DNA of 6,571 nt from Deltaproteobacteria bacterium (GTDB lineage Bacteria; Desulfobacterota; Desulfovibrionia; Desulfovibrionales; Desulfovibrionaceae): the NCBI GenBank assembly GCA_020861205.1, contig JAJBSY010000299.1, forward strand, positions 1-6,571, given 5' to 3'. Positions 1 through 5,784 of this stretch are shown here, piece by piece. Each line of letters starts with the position of its first letter. The stretch's first letter is position 1. The notes under the pieces are model-generated. The model saw only the letters and a list, made by a program, of their open reading frames with translations. It was not told where the DNA came from and did no database searches. The position numbers and the translations under genes are program-made.

Positions 1-71
1 ACCCTGTGGTTCCCGGTTGGATTACCCGATGAGCGGAATGGCCGGGGTAATCCAACCGGGAACCACAGGGT
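1..71. repeat. Perfect 27-bp inverted repeat with 17-nt loop at the window edge (probable fold-back artefact)
   Basis: Bases 1-27 are the exact reverse complement of bases 45-71, with a 17-nt loop at 28-44. The right arm and loop lie inside a minus-strand reading frame and encode plausible protein (GDPVVPGWIT then PAIPLI). The left arm merely re-copies the right arm in the opposite sense and brings an immediate TAA stop at 22-24. A perfect long-armed repeat that starts exactly at the first base and breaks a good gene is what a fold-back read or contig-end misassembly produces. A real biological hairpin is possible but less likely. Confidence 0.85.
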
Positions 72-324
72 CGCCGAGGGCGGTGTGCCAGAGATAGAGG
101 AACCCGTTGAGAACCACGATGGCCAGCGCCACTTCAAACGGCATCCCCAGGTTTTCCGTCAAAATCGGGATGATGGAGAGGCACACGGCGCACATGAGCA
201 GGCCCTGGATATAATCGTAAATCTCGAACTTGTAATGAATGCCGGGTAGGCGCAGTTGGAAGGGACCCAACGGAATGTAGGGGCCGTCGTGGCCGGCGGG
301 TCGAATTTTTGTCCAGTCTCTCAT
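22..324 (-). CDS. Multi-pass membrane protein, putative permease, N-terminal fragment (3' end lost)
   Basis: The frame gives 100 residues beginning MRDWTKIRPAGHDGPYIP. The start at 322-324 is supported by a Shine-Dalgarno AGAGG (332-336) with a 7-nt spacer. The first ~38 residues are polar and Pro/Gly-rich and look cytoplasmic. Two hydrophobic segments follow at about residues 38-56 (QGLLMCAVCLSIIPIL) and 62-82 (FEVALAIVVLNGFLYLW), then the loop GDPVVPGWITPAIPLI, which looks like the entry to a third helix. The shape recalls the first helices of large secondary transporters of the xanthine/uracil or SulP-like fold, but I do not recognise a signature, so substrate and family are open. The stop codon comes from the left arm of the inverted repeat at 1-71. 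Authentic coding probably stops being visible at residue 99 (base 28), and the real gene should be several hundred codons longer. Confidence 0.7.
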   Translation of the reverse strand: MRDWTKIRPAGHDGPYIPLGPFQLRLPGIHYKFEIYDYIQGLLMCAVCLSIIPILTENLGMPFEVALAIVVLNGFLYLWHTALGDPVVPGWITPAIPLIG

Positions 325-443
325 ACTGAAACCTCTTTAAAAAATGATTGTGTTCCCTGGATGATGCAGCAACAAGTTACAACTGTCCTTTCGTCGCGAG
401 GCCTCCTTGCTTTCACGCAACAGGCGATGGCCGCCCACACTCG

Positions 444-463
444 ATGTGTTTTCGAAAACACAT
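444..463. promoter_or_regulatory. Perfect 20-bp palindrome, candidate operator
   Basis: ATGTGTTTTCGAAAACACAT is self-complementary over all 20 bases with no central spacer. It lies 120 bp upstream of the membrane protein start codon, in the AT-rich control region. A zero-loop palindrome suits a dimeric DNA-binding regulator better than an RNA hairpin. The TGTG/CACA ends faintly recall CRP-type sites, but the half-site spacing does not match the usual TGTGA-N6-TCACA, so I do not name the regulator. Confidence 0.55.
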
Positions 464-486
464 AACTCTTCAAAATATCAAACTAT

Positions 487-510
487 AATCGGGTAAACGA
501 TTGTCCGATT
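487..510. promoter_or_regulatory. Dyad AATCGG-N12-CCGATT over the candidate -10 region
   Basis: AATCGG at 487-492 is mirrored by CCGATT at 505-510. An interleaved pair GTAAA (493-497) and TTTAC (510-514) gives a second dyad with the same 12-nt spacing. Both overlap the proposed -10 box and start point, where a repressor would act. The arms are short, so this is suggestive only. Confidence 0.3.
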
Positions 511-535
511 TTACGCTTTTTTATAACAACGTAAA
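508..535 (-). promoter_or_regulatory. Candidate sigma-70 promoter for the membrane protein gene
   Basis: On the minus strand TTTACG (530-535, 4 of 6 to TTGACA) is followed after 16 bp by TAAAAT (508-513, 5 of 6 to TATAAT). Transcription would start near 501, giving a leader of about 175 nt that contains the 444-463 palindrome. The region is AT-rich, so chance matches are easier and other box pairs are possible. Confidence 0.35.
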
Positions 536-567
536 GGCTATTTTTTACAGACCCCCACCCGTGCGGA

Positions 568-582
568 ACAAATTCAATTTGT
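568..582. promoter_or_regulatory. 15-bp odd-centred palindrome, candidate regulator site
   Basis: ACAAATT-C-AATTTGT has 7-bp perfect arms around one central base. It lies about 35 bp upstream of the candidate -35 box at 530-535, a position suited to an activator. A looser dyad AATCGAAAA-N10-TTTTC-N1-GATT follows at 594-622. The AT-rich background weakens both. Confidence 0.3.
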
Positions 583-641
583 CATTCGCGCGCAATCGAA
601 AATGAGATATCGTTTTCTGATTGCCCCACACCGAACGGCAA

Positions 642-667
642 CCGCCGGGTTCTTACGAACCCGGCGG
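642..667 (-). terminator. Strong GC hairpin downstream of the hydrolase gene, probable transcript end
   Basis: CCGCCGGGTTC (642-652) pairs perfectly with GAACCCGGCGG (657-667) around a 4-nt loop. It begins 37 nt beyond the hydrolase stop codon. On the minus strand the stem is preceded by an A-run (from GTTTTTC at 673-679) but followed by TTGCCGTTCGG, so it lacks the U-tract of a standard intrinsic terminator. It may act as a weak or Rho-assisted terminator, or as a 3' RNA-stabilising stem. Confidence 0.5.
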
Positions 668-704
668 CGATGCGTTTTTCCACGATGCGCGGACGTCCTC
701 CCAG

Positions 705-1874
705 CTACAATTCCCCGATAAGTGCCGCATAAAACCGGCAGGCATCCAGGATTTTCCCGACCTCGCAGTTCTCGTCGCGCATGTGGGCCAGCTTGTACTC
801 GCCGGGTCCGAACCCGATGGTCGGAATTCCCATGGCGACCGGCGTCACCGCGTTCGTGCCGAAATCCCAGAAGTCATACCTGTCCGGAGGGGTACCCCAC
901 ACATGCGCGTAGGCCCTGTCGCAAGCCCGGGTCAGCGGATGGTCGCGCCCGATGCTCCAGGGATCGTGCAACGGCTCGTAGGTCAGTTCCGCGCCGGTCC
1001 AGGTCGTGTGGCGCAGGGTGCCGACCGTCCAGAACGCATCCTTGTCCCGGACAAGCTCGTCCATCTCCCGCCGTACCGTCTCCGCGCTCTCGCCCGGCAC
1101 CATCCGGCGGTCCAGATAAATGGAGCACTCGCTCGGCACGGCATTCAACGAGGCGCTTACGCAGGAAATATCCGAAAGCACTATTGTCCCGTGGGGGTGC
1201 CCCGATGCGCTCAGGCGCCGGTTCAGGGCTTCGACCCGCTTGATGATCCCGGCCATGGCGTAAACGGCGTTCACCCCCTTTTCCGGGGCTGATCCGTGGG
1301 CGGAAACTCCCCTCGTTGTCAGGCGAACCTGGGCCTTCCCCTTGTGGCCCAAAGTGACGGTATTATCCGACGGTTCGCAGATAATCACCCAGTCCGGTTT
1401 TATGGGATGTTCCGTAAAGAGCATCTTCAGGTTTTCGCCGTCGCAGAACTCCTCGCAGACCGTGCCGGTCACATAGACGGTTTTATCGCCGGTCATACCC
1501 CTCTTTTTGGCCAGGGCGGCGCCGTACACCGAAGCCGCGAGAGCGGATTTCATATCCACGGAACCGCGCCCGTACAGCCGGCCGTCAACAATTTCGCCGC
1601 TGAAGGGAGGCACGCGCCATTCGTCCGCGTCGTTGACCTCCACGGTGTCCATGTGGGAGTCGAAAAGAATCGTCTTTTCTCCGCTGCCGATCCTCCCCAC
1701 AACGTTCCCGACCCGGTCGATGAACACCTCGTCGTACCCGAGCGAAACCATCACGTCCTTGATATGGCGGGCAAGCTCTCCCTCTTTGTCGGAGAAGCTC
1801 GGGATGCGGACCAGGTCCCGCGCGAAGCGGATAAGATCGCTCTCGAACGCGGCATCCATGTCGTTCATGCTCAT
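705..1874 (-). CDS. ygeY: YgeY-family M20 metallohydrolase (selenium-metabolism-linked hydrolase type)
   Basis: This is a 389-residue M20/ArgE/DapE-type amidohydrolase, a cytosolic two-metal enzyme family that cleaves amide or peptide bonds. Visible landmarks are DSHMDT with metal ligand H74 and catalytic D76, GRGSVDMK with bridging ligand D107, CEE with general base E141 and ligand E142, CEPSD with E167, and AHMRDE with H364. The lid/dimerisation domain runs from about 180 to 290 (GVSAHGSAPE at 189-198, DRRMVPGE at 255-262). The C-terminal pattern DFGTNAV...GIPTIGFGPG resembles E. coli YgeY. Family members occur near selenium-dependent molybdenum hydroxylase genes, but the substrate is unsettled and no such gene is seen here. 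I chose the start at 1872-1874 because GAAGAGG (1883-1889) lies 8 nt upstream. A further 70 upstream in-frame residues, rich in Arg and Ala, look non-coding and would overlap the zupT end. The gene could share a transcript with zupT, 146 nt upstream. Substrate assignment to ArgE or DapE is less likely. Confidence 0.9.
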   Translation of the reverse strand: MSMNDMDAAFESDLIRFARDLVRIPSFSDKEGELARHIKDVMVSLGYDEVFIDRVGNVVGRIGSGEKTILFDSHMDTVEVNDADEWRVPPFSGEIVDGRLYGRGSVDMKSALAASVYGAALAKKRGMTGDKTVYVTGTVCEEFCDGENLKMLFTEHPIKPDWVIICEPSDNTVTLGHKGKAQVRLTTRGVSAHGSAPEKGVNAVYAMAGIIKRVEALNRRLSASGHPHGTIVLSDISCVSASLNAVPSECSIYLDRRMVPGESAETVRREMDELVRDKDAFWTVGTLRHTTWTGAELTYEPLHDPWSIGRDHPLTRACDRAYAHVWGTPPDRYDFWDFGTNAVTPVAMGIPTIGFGPGEYKLAHMRDENCEVGKILDACRFYAALIGEL

Positions 1875-2020
1875 TCGCTGCACCTCTTCAAGGGATGTCC
1901 CGTCCGCATATCGCGAACGTGCGGGGAAGGAAAGAAAAAACCGGAGGGTGCGCGCGCCATGGGAGAGAAGAGCCTTGCGCCGCGAATGCCGGAACCGGCG
2001 CGAAACCGGGGCGGCCCGGG

Positions 2021-2881
2021 TTACATGAACAGCAGCAGCGAGACGGCCATAAGCGCCATGCCCGCGACCGCGCCGTAAATGCACAGGTGATGCTCCCCGT
2101 ATTCTTCGGCCGTCGGCAGCAGTTCGTCAAGGGAGATGAAGACCATGATGCCCGCGACCGCTCCGAACAACATCCCGAAGACGGCCGGGGAAAAGAAGGG
2201 CATCAGAACGAGAAAGCCTATGACCGCGCCGAGCGGTTCGGCGCACCCGGACAGCAGGGCGTGGCAAAAGGCCTTCTTCCTGTTTCCGGTGGCGAAATAG
2301 ATCGGCACGGCGACGGCGATGCCTTCGGGGATGTTGTGGATGGCGATGGCGATCGCTATGGCGACCCCCAGCGAGGGGTCCGTCAGCGTCGCGGTGAAGG
2401 TCGCCAGCCCTTCGGGGAAATTGTGAATGGCAATGGCCAGCGCCGTTACCAGGCCCATGCGGTGCAGCCTGGCCGGGTCATTTCCCATGGTGTCGGCGGC
2501 CGGCTTCGGAGGCGGCGGGCAAACCGCCCCATCCCGCGCGGTGCAGGGAACGAGGCCGACGATATTATGCAGCTCGTGCGGGTTGTCCTCGGCCGGGACG
2601 AACCTGTCAATGAGAGCGATGAGGGCGATACCGGCGAAAAAGGATCCGACGGTCGCCCACGCTCCGGGAGCGGCGCCCCAGTGCCCGGTCAGCGCGTCGC
2701 GCGCCTTGGCCAGAATCTCCACAAAGGAGACGTACAGCATGACTCCGGCCGAAAACCCAAGGGAGGCCGAAAGAAAACGGGTATTCGCCTGTTTGACGCA
2801 GAAGGCGAACAGCGCGCCCACCCCTGTTGCAAGGCCGGCAAAGGCCGTCAACCCGAACGCGAGCAGTACGGAATTGTCCAT
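2021..2881 (-). CDS. zupT: ZIP-family zinc/divalent metal importer ZupT
   Basis: The product is a 286-residue inner-membrane transporter importing zinc and probably other divalent metals into the cytoplasm. The two ZIP metal-site motifs are present: HNFPEG (153-158) and HNIPEG (182-187), with the AEPLGA element at 214-219 and SLDELLPTA at 250-258. SAGVMLYVSFVEI (44-56) is also ZupT-like. About eight hydrophobic segments fit the family. It is somewhat longer than E. coli ZupT (about 257 residues), mainly from a loop at about 105-140 rich in Pro with two Cys (C113, C121), before the first metal motif. The start at 2879-2881 has AAGGAG (2883-2888) only 1 nt upstream, which is unusually close, but no better in-frame start is visible. 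It lies between the CAP-like gene (122 nt upstream) and the hydrolase. I saw no clear Zur-like palindrome in the upstream gap. Confidence 0.93.
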   Translation of the reverse strand: MDNSVLLAFGLTAFAGLATGVGALFAFCVKQANTRFLSASLGFSAGVMLYVSFVEILAKARDALTGHWGAAPGAWATVGSFFAGIALIALIDRFVPAEDNPHELHNIVGLVPCTARDGAVCPPPPKPAADTMGNDPARLHRMGLVTALAIAIHNFPEGLATFTATLTDPSLGVAIAIAIAIHNIPEGIAVAVPIYFATGNRKKAFCHALLSGCAEPLGAVIGFLVLMPFFSPAVFGMLFGAVAGIMVFISLDELLPTAEEYGEHHLCIYGAVAGMALMAVSLLLFM

Positions 2882-2958
2882 GCTCCTTTTCTGACACCAC
2901 CCGTCGCCTTTTGCAACCGGTTAGATCGCGCTGCGGCCCGCCGCGAGGAAATGGGACT

Positions 2959-2988
2959 CCGCCGCTTCGCCTTCAAAGGCATCGGCGG
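2959..2988 (-). terminator. Imperfect hairpin after the CAP-like gene, possible weak terminator
   Basis: CCGCCG (2959-2964) pairs with CGGCGG (2983-2988), and inside it GCCT (2969-2972?) pairs with AGGC around a TCAA loop, leaving unequal internal bulges. It lies 15 nt beyond the stop of the CAP-like gene. No U-tract follows on the minus strand, so termination is doubtful and read-through into zupT is plausible. Confidence 0.25.
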
Positions 2989-3003
2989 GAAAGACGGCGC
3001 AAC

Positions 3004-4494
3004 TTACCTCACCGGAGAATTCGGGGAGGATGCCGGGGGAACCCTCTGCCCCAGGAGGACAACCCAGTAGCCGTCGCTATACGCGGCCCCGGCATCCTGG
3101 TAATCCGGGGAGAGGAGCGTCTCGCACCGCGTGGGGCTGACCATCCACACATCGAGCACTACCGAGGCCGGAGGACGGCTTGTCGCCGTCAGCTTCGTCA
3201 TTCTTGCGCCGGGATAGTAGACCGTCCCGCCGACGGTATCCGGAGAAGCGCCCAGGATGGTTCCGAAGCCGCCCTGGGCGGCGGCGGCGGCGGCCTCCTT
3301 CTCGGCGGCGGCCTGCAGGCCGGGATTGAACGCCAGGGGCGGAGCCGTGCGCGCCGGCTTGCCGAGGCACGACCCGCCTTTGGCTCTGAGATCGTTCATA
3401 AGCCGGAACAAGGCGCGGGCTTCCTGCCCGGTCGCGGGGTCGCCGGACGCGGGCGGCGGGGGAGGAGAGAATGCCGGCGGCGAGGCGGCTCCTTCTCCAA
3501 CTGTCACGGCATACGGCTCGGCCCTGGCGCTTTCAGCCGGGGAAGGAGAGACGGAAGGCGGCGCGGTGTCCGATGGGATGCCGGGCGCCATGGCGGCAAG
3601 AGGCGGCAAGCCGGGCCGGGGCGCGTCCTGAGAGGCGGCGCTGGTTCCGGGGCCCGGCGCGGGTTCCGCCCGTCCTTCCGCAGGCGCCGCGACAGGGCCG
3701 CCGGCCACTGAAACCCGGCCGGGTGCTCCGGTCGGGGCGGGATGAACGGCGGGAGACGAACCAGCCCCGCCCGTTGGCGCATCCTCGGCATTTTCGGCCG
3801 GCGGAACGGCCGCATTCCCTGTGCCGGCGTCCACGGGCGGCTTCTCCGCCAGGGTGGCCAGAACTATCCGCCACCCGCCGGGGCCGTGCCACGCGCCGAT
3901 GTGCGTATGGGGTTCCAGCAGCGCCTCGCAATGTTCCGCCCGAAGGCGCGTTGCGACGGTTTGCGCCGGCTGGTCGGCGGCGCTGAACATGCGCCAGCGC
4001 GAAGCGTAAAGGCCTTGTTCCTCGTACGCGGCCGGGAACGGAACGCCCTTGCCCACGGATTCGGCGACCCGGCACAGCGGTTCGGAAAACAACAGGGACG
4101 GCGGCACGGGCGGTGTGGCTCCGGAGGGACAGGGCCTGCCCTGCTTGCGCATGAGTTCCACCAGATAGGCCATGACGATCCCGTCTTTGTAGGAAGGCGG
4201 CTCGTCCGGCAAGGACGCGGCCGCGCCGTCCGGGGAACTCGCGCCCAGGTCTCCCGCGGCAATGCCGTCGCCGTGCTCCGTTCGGGCCTGCCCGCCCGTG
4301 CCGCTTTGTCCGGGAAGGAGCCCGTCCTCGCCGGGCGTGGGCGAAGGTTGCGTTCCGACCCCGTCATCGCCAAGGGGCGTCACCACGATGCCCCGCTGCT
4401 GCGCGGCATCGGAGGTCGCGGGAACCAGGGCCAGGATCCAGATCATCCCCAGCATACCGGCCGCCCGGCGAAATCCAGCGAAAAAACGCTTCAT
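3004..4494 (-). CDS. Exported protein with two degenerate CAP-like domains joined by a Pro/Ala-rich linker
   Basis: The 496-residue product begins MKRFFAGFRRAAGMLGMIWI and carries a signal peptide with probable cleavage after residue 30 (SDA/AQQ), so it should be periplasmic or exported. A low-complexity stretch (about 40-100) leads to a first domain (about 103-215), then a Pro/Ala/Gly-rich linker (about 216-355), then a second domain (about 358-484). The second domain has the outline of the CAP/SCP fold: LMNDLRAKGGSC, PLAFNPGLQAAAEKEAAAA, VVLDVWMVSPTRCETLLSP, then DGYWVVLLGQ. The first shows the same outline in weaker form: YLVELMRKQGRPC, EHCEALLEP and GGWRIVLATL. Each keeps one Cys pair (C122/C189 and C376/C457), likely disulfides. 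The usual HS.DM element and its metal-binding His are missing; in domain two an Ala run (401-406) sits there. Function is unknown; a binding or structural role fits better than catalysis. The GGGGGTG upstream of ATG serves as ribosome site. It follows the DUF362 gene by 73 nt and may be cotranscribed. Confidence 0.8.
   Translation of the reverse strand: MKRFFAGFRRAAGMLGMIWILALVPATSDAAQQRGIVVTPLGDDGVGTQPSPTPGEDGLLPGQSGTGGQARTEHGDGIAAGDLGASSPDGAAASLPDEPPSYKDGIVMAYLVELMRKQGRPCPSGATPPVPPSLLFSEPLCRVAESVGKGVPFPAAYEEQGLYASRWRMFSAADQPAQTVATRLRAEHCEALLEPHTHIGAWHGPGGWRIVLATLAEKPPVDAGTGNAAVPPAENAEDAPTGGAGSSPAVHPAPTGAPGRVSVAGGPVAAPAEGRAEPAPGPGTSAASQDAPRPGLPPLAAMAPGIPSDTAPPSVSPSPAESARAEPYAVTVGEGAASPPAFSPPPPPASGDPATGQEARALFRLMNDLRAKGGSCLGKPARTAPPLAFNPGLQAAAEKEAAAAAAQGGFGTILGASPDTVGGTVYYPGARMTKLTATSRPPASVVLDVWMVSPTRCETLLSPDYQDAGAAYSDGYWVVLLGQRVPPASSPNSPVR
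3277..3294. repeat. (GGC)6 trinucleotide tract inside the CAP-like gene
   Basis: Six perfect GGC units on the plus strand read as six GCC alanine codons (residues 401-406) on the coding strand. The tract lies in the helix of the second CAP-like domain where ordinary members carry conserved His/Ser residues. In-frame unit gain or loss would leave the gene open. Confidence 0.8.
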
Positions 4495-4567
4495 GCATCA
4501 CCCCCGCCCTTCCGGCCGCGGCGCGCGCCACGGTGCCGCCGGGCGACCGCTCCCCGGGTACCAACGA

Positions 4568-5713
4568 CTACCGGCGCGTGCCGAGACCTATCGCTTCCGC
4601 ATGGTTGAGTTGCACTTCCCCGCAGGTATGCTTCCATACGCCCGTAAACTTGTCTTCACCCGGTGCGTATTCCCTGCCCAGGAGGGAGTGGCTGTGCCCC
4701 GCCGCCTGGTTGACAAGGTCGAAACAGGCGCTGTCCAGCGCCACGGGATCCACGGACGCCAGGATACCGATATCCGGCACCAGGGGCGCGTCGCTCCAGG
4801 GCACGCAATCGCAGTCGGGCGTGACGTTCAATAAAAAATTGACAAACCCCGTGGTCTTTTCCTTGCCAACCACCGCGCCCAGCGCGTATTCGGCCATGCG
4901 CTCGTTGAAGGGACCCGCCTCGGTCTCCCAGTCGATCCAGACGGCTTTGGGCTTGCATACGGTCAGGCACTCGCCGCAACCGATACAGCGGCCCTTGTCG
5001 ATGCTCGCGACCTTGCGCTCTCCGGTCCCGGCGACGAAGCTGATGGCGCTTTCCGGGCAGCTCGCGATGCAGGCGCCGCAGGCGATGCATGTTTCTTCCT
5101 GAACCATGAAACGCGAGGCGTGCTGATCGCACTTTCCCTGCGACGGGGTGCAGCCCATGGCGAGGTTCTTGATGGCGCCGCCGAACCCGGCCACCTCGTG
5201 CCCCTTGAAGTGGGAAAGCACGATCATGGACTGGGCCGCCACGATGGCCGAGGCTATTTTAACCGACGCGAAATGTTTTTTGCGGATTGCCACTTCCTCG
5301 TAACTGGAACTGCGCAACCCGTCCGCCACGATGAACGGCGCCCCCACGGTGGCGTAGCCGAAACCGTGCTCGATGGCCGTTTCCATATGATCGACCGCGT
5401 TGTGACGGCTTCCCTTGTAAAGCGTGTTGCTGTCCGTTATGAACGGCCTGCCGCCGGCGGACTTGACCAGGTCCACGACCTTGCGGACCAGCACGGGGCT
5501 TATGAACGTATCGTTCCCCCGTTCGCCCACGTGCACCTTGACGGCCGTCAGGGCATCCTTCGGGATGCGGGTCTCGAAACCCGCCTTGCGGAAAAGGGCG
5601 GCGATTTTGGCCAGCTTGTTCTCTTTGGGTCCCCTGGCGCGCAGGTCGGCGAAAAAGACCTGTGCTGGCTCCTGGTCATTGGGGGGAATACGGTCGGAAC
5701 GTGTTTGCGTCAT
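4568..5713 (-). CDS. DUF362 protein with C-terminal-half 2x[4Fe-4S] ferredoxin domain
   Basis: The 381-residue protein has a DUF362 core (about 20-200: VKVHVGERGNDTFISP, ITDSNTLYKGSRHN, SHFKGHEVAGFGGAIKNLAMGC) followed by two 4Fe-4S motifs, C209-x2-C212-x2-C215-x3-C219-P and C243-x2-C246-x2-C249-x3-C253-P. A tail with further Cys (CDC at 301-303) and DPVALDSACFDLVN (322-335) completes the usual DUF362 layout. No signal peptide is visible, so it should be cytosolic. The clusters suggest electron transfer, but the biochemical role of the family is not settled. I chose the start at 5711-5713 because AGAGG (5721-5725) lies 7 nt upstream. A longer in-frame start at 5878 would overlap the divergent gene and both candidate promoters and would add an Arg-rich non-family extension. 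It heads the minus-strand gene set. Confidence 0.9.
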   Translation of the reverse strand: MTQTRSDRIPPNDQEPAQVFFADLRARGPKENKLAKIAALFRKAGFETRIPKDALTAVKVHVGERGNDTFISPVLVRKVVDLVKSAGGRPFITDSNTLYKGSRHNAVDHMETAIEHGFGYATVGAPFIVADGLRSSSYEEVAIRKKHFASVKIASAIVAAQSMIVLSHFKGHEVAGFGGAIKNLAMGCTPSQGKCDQHASRFMVQEETCIACGACIASCPESAISFVAGTGERKVASIDKGRCIGCGECLTVCKPKAVWIDWETEAGPFNERMAEYALGAVVGKEKTTGFVNFLLNVTPDCDCVPWSDAPLVPDIGILASVDPVALDSACFDLVNQAAGHSHSLLGREYAPGEDKFTGVWKHTCGEVQLNHAEAIGLGTRR

Positions 5714-5744
5714 GGCGATACCTCTGGTACAGGGCAGGATATTT

Positions 5745-5771
5745 CGCCGCGGCATGGACTGCTTCGCGGCG
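5745..5771. promoter_or_regulatory. Dyad CGCCGCG-N13-CGCGGCG in the divergent intergenic region
   Basis: Arms at 5745-5751 and 5765-5771 are perfectly complementary. The centre (5758) falls on the candidate -35 box of the plus-strand gene, and the dyad would lie just downstream of the minus-strand start point. It may be an operator, or a hairpin in the DUF362 leader. GC-rich arms of 7 bp can occur by chance in such DNA. Confidence 0.35.
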
Positions 5772-5784
5772 GTGCGAGTATAGT
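5755..5784 (+). promoter_or_regulatory. Candidate sigma-70 promoter of the helical-repeat gene
   Basis: TGGACT (5755-5760, 4 of 6 to consensus) and TATAGT (5779-5784, 5 of 6) are 18 bp apart. Transcription would start near 5791, leaving a leader of about 14 nt that still contains the AGGCGGGGG ribosome site (5793-5801). Confidence 0.4.

Larger units (their letters stand above)
325..704. other. 380-bp gene-free control region
   Basis: No frame here looks coding; the plus-strand frame over 256-465 lies partly antisense to the membrane protein gene and has no typical protein character. The stretch 465-620 is clearly more AT-rich than the rest of the window. It separates two co-oriented minus-strand genes, so it should hold the end of the hydrolase transcript (hairpin 642-667) and the promoter and leader of the membrane protein gene. 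The leader at 340-440 can form small stems on the minus strand, such as TTGC-N6-GCAA (409-422) and GGCG-N5-CGCC (424-436), but I could not match it to a known riboswitch. Confidence 0.6.

Noticed and set aside
325..443. Known riboswitch in the leader of the membrane protein gene
   Set aside because: Small stems are possible, but I could not align the sequence to any class I know.
621..1292. Long plus-strand open frame opposite the hydrolase gene
   Set aside because: It is antisense to a gene with clear M20 motifs, and its Arg/Pro/Gly/His-rich product has no domain character. High GC makes such antisense frames common.
1875..2020. Intrinsic terminator between zupT and the hydrolase
   Set aside because: A T-run exists on the minus strand (opposite GAAAAAACC near 1933-1942), but no stable stem directly precedes it; only a distant, loose GCGCCG/CGGCGC pair was found.
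1875..2084. N-terminal extension of the hydrolase by 70 residues
   Set aside because: The extension is Arg/Ala-rich and unlike the family, would overlap the end of zupT, and a good ribosome site supports the start at 1874.
2882..3003. Promoter or Zur box for zupT
   Set aside because: TTGCAA near 2910 and TCTAAC near 2920 lack a well-spaced partner, and no AT-rich Zur-like palindrome is present.
1895..3070. 391-codon plus-strand open frame covering zupT in antisense
   Set aside because: The product is low-complexity and charged (Gly/Arg/Asp/His-rich), with no motif. The opposite strand carries a textbook ZIP transporter.
3742..4608. Plus-strand frame opposite the CAP-like gene
   Set aside because: The Arg/Gly-rich product mirrors the Pro/Ala-rich coding strand, and the frame crosses the boundary between two real minus-strand genes.
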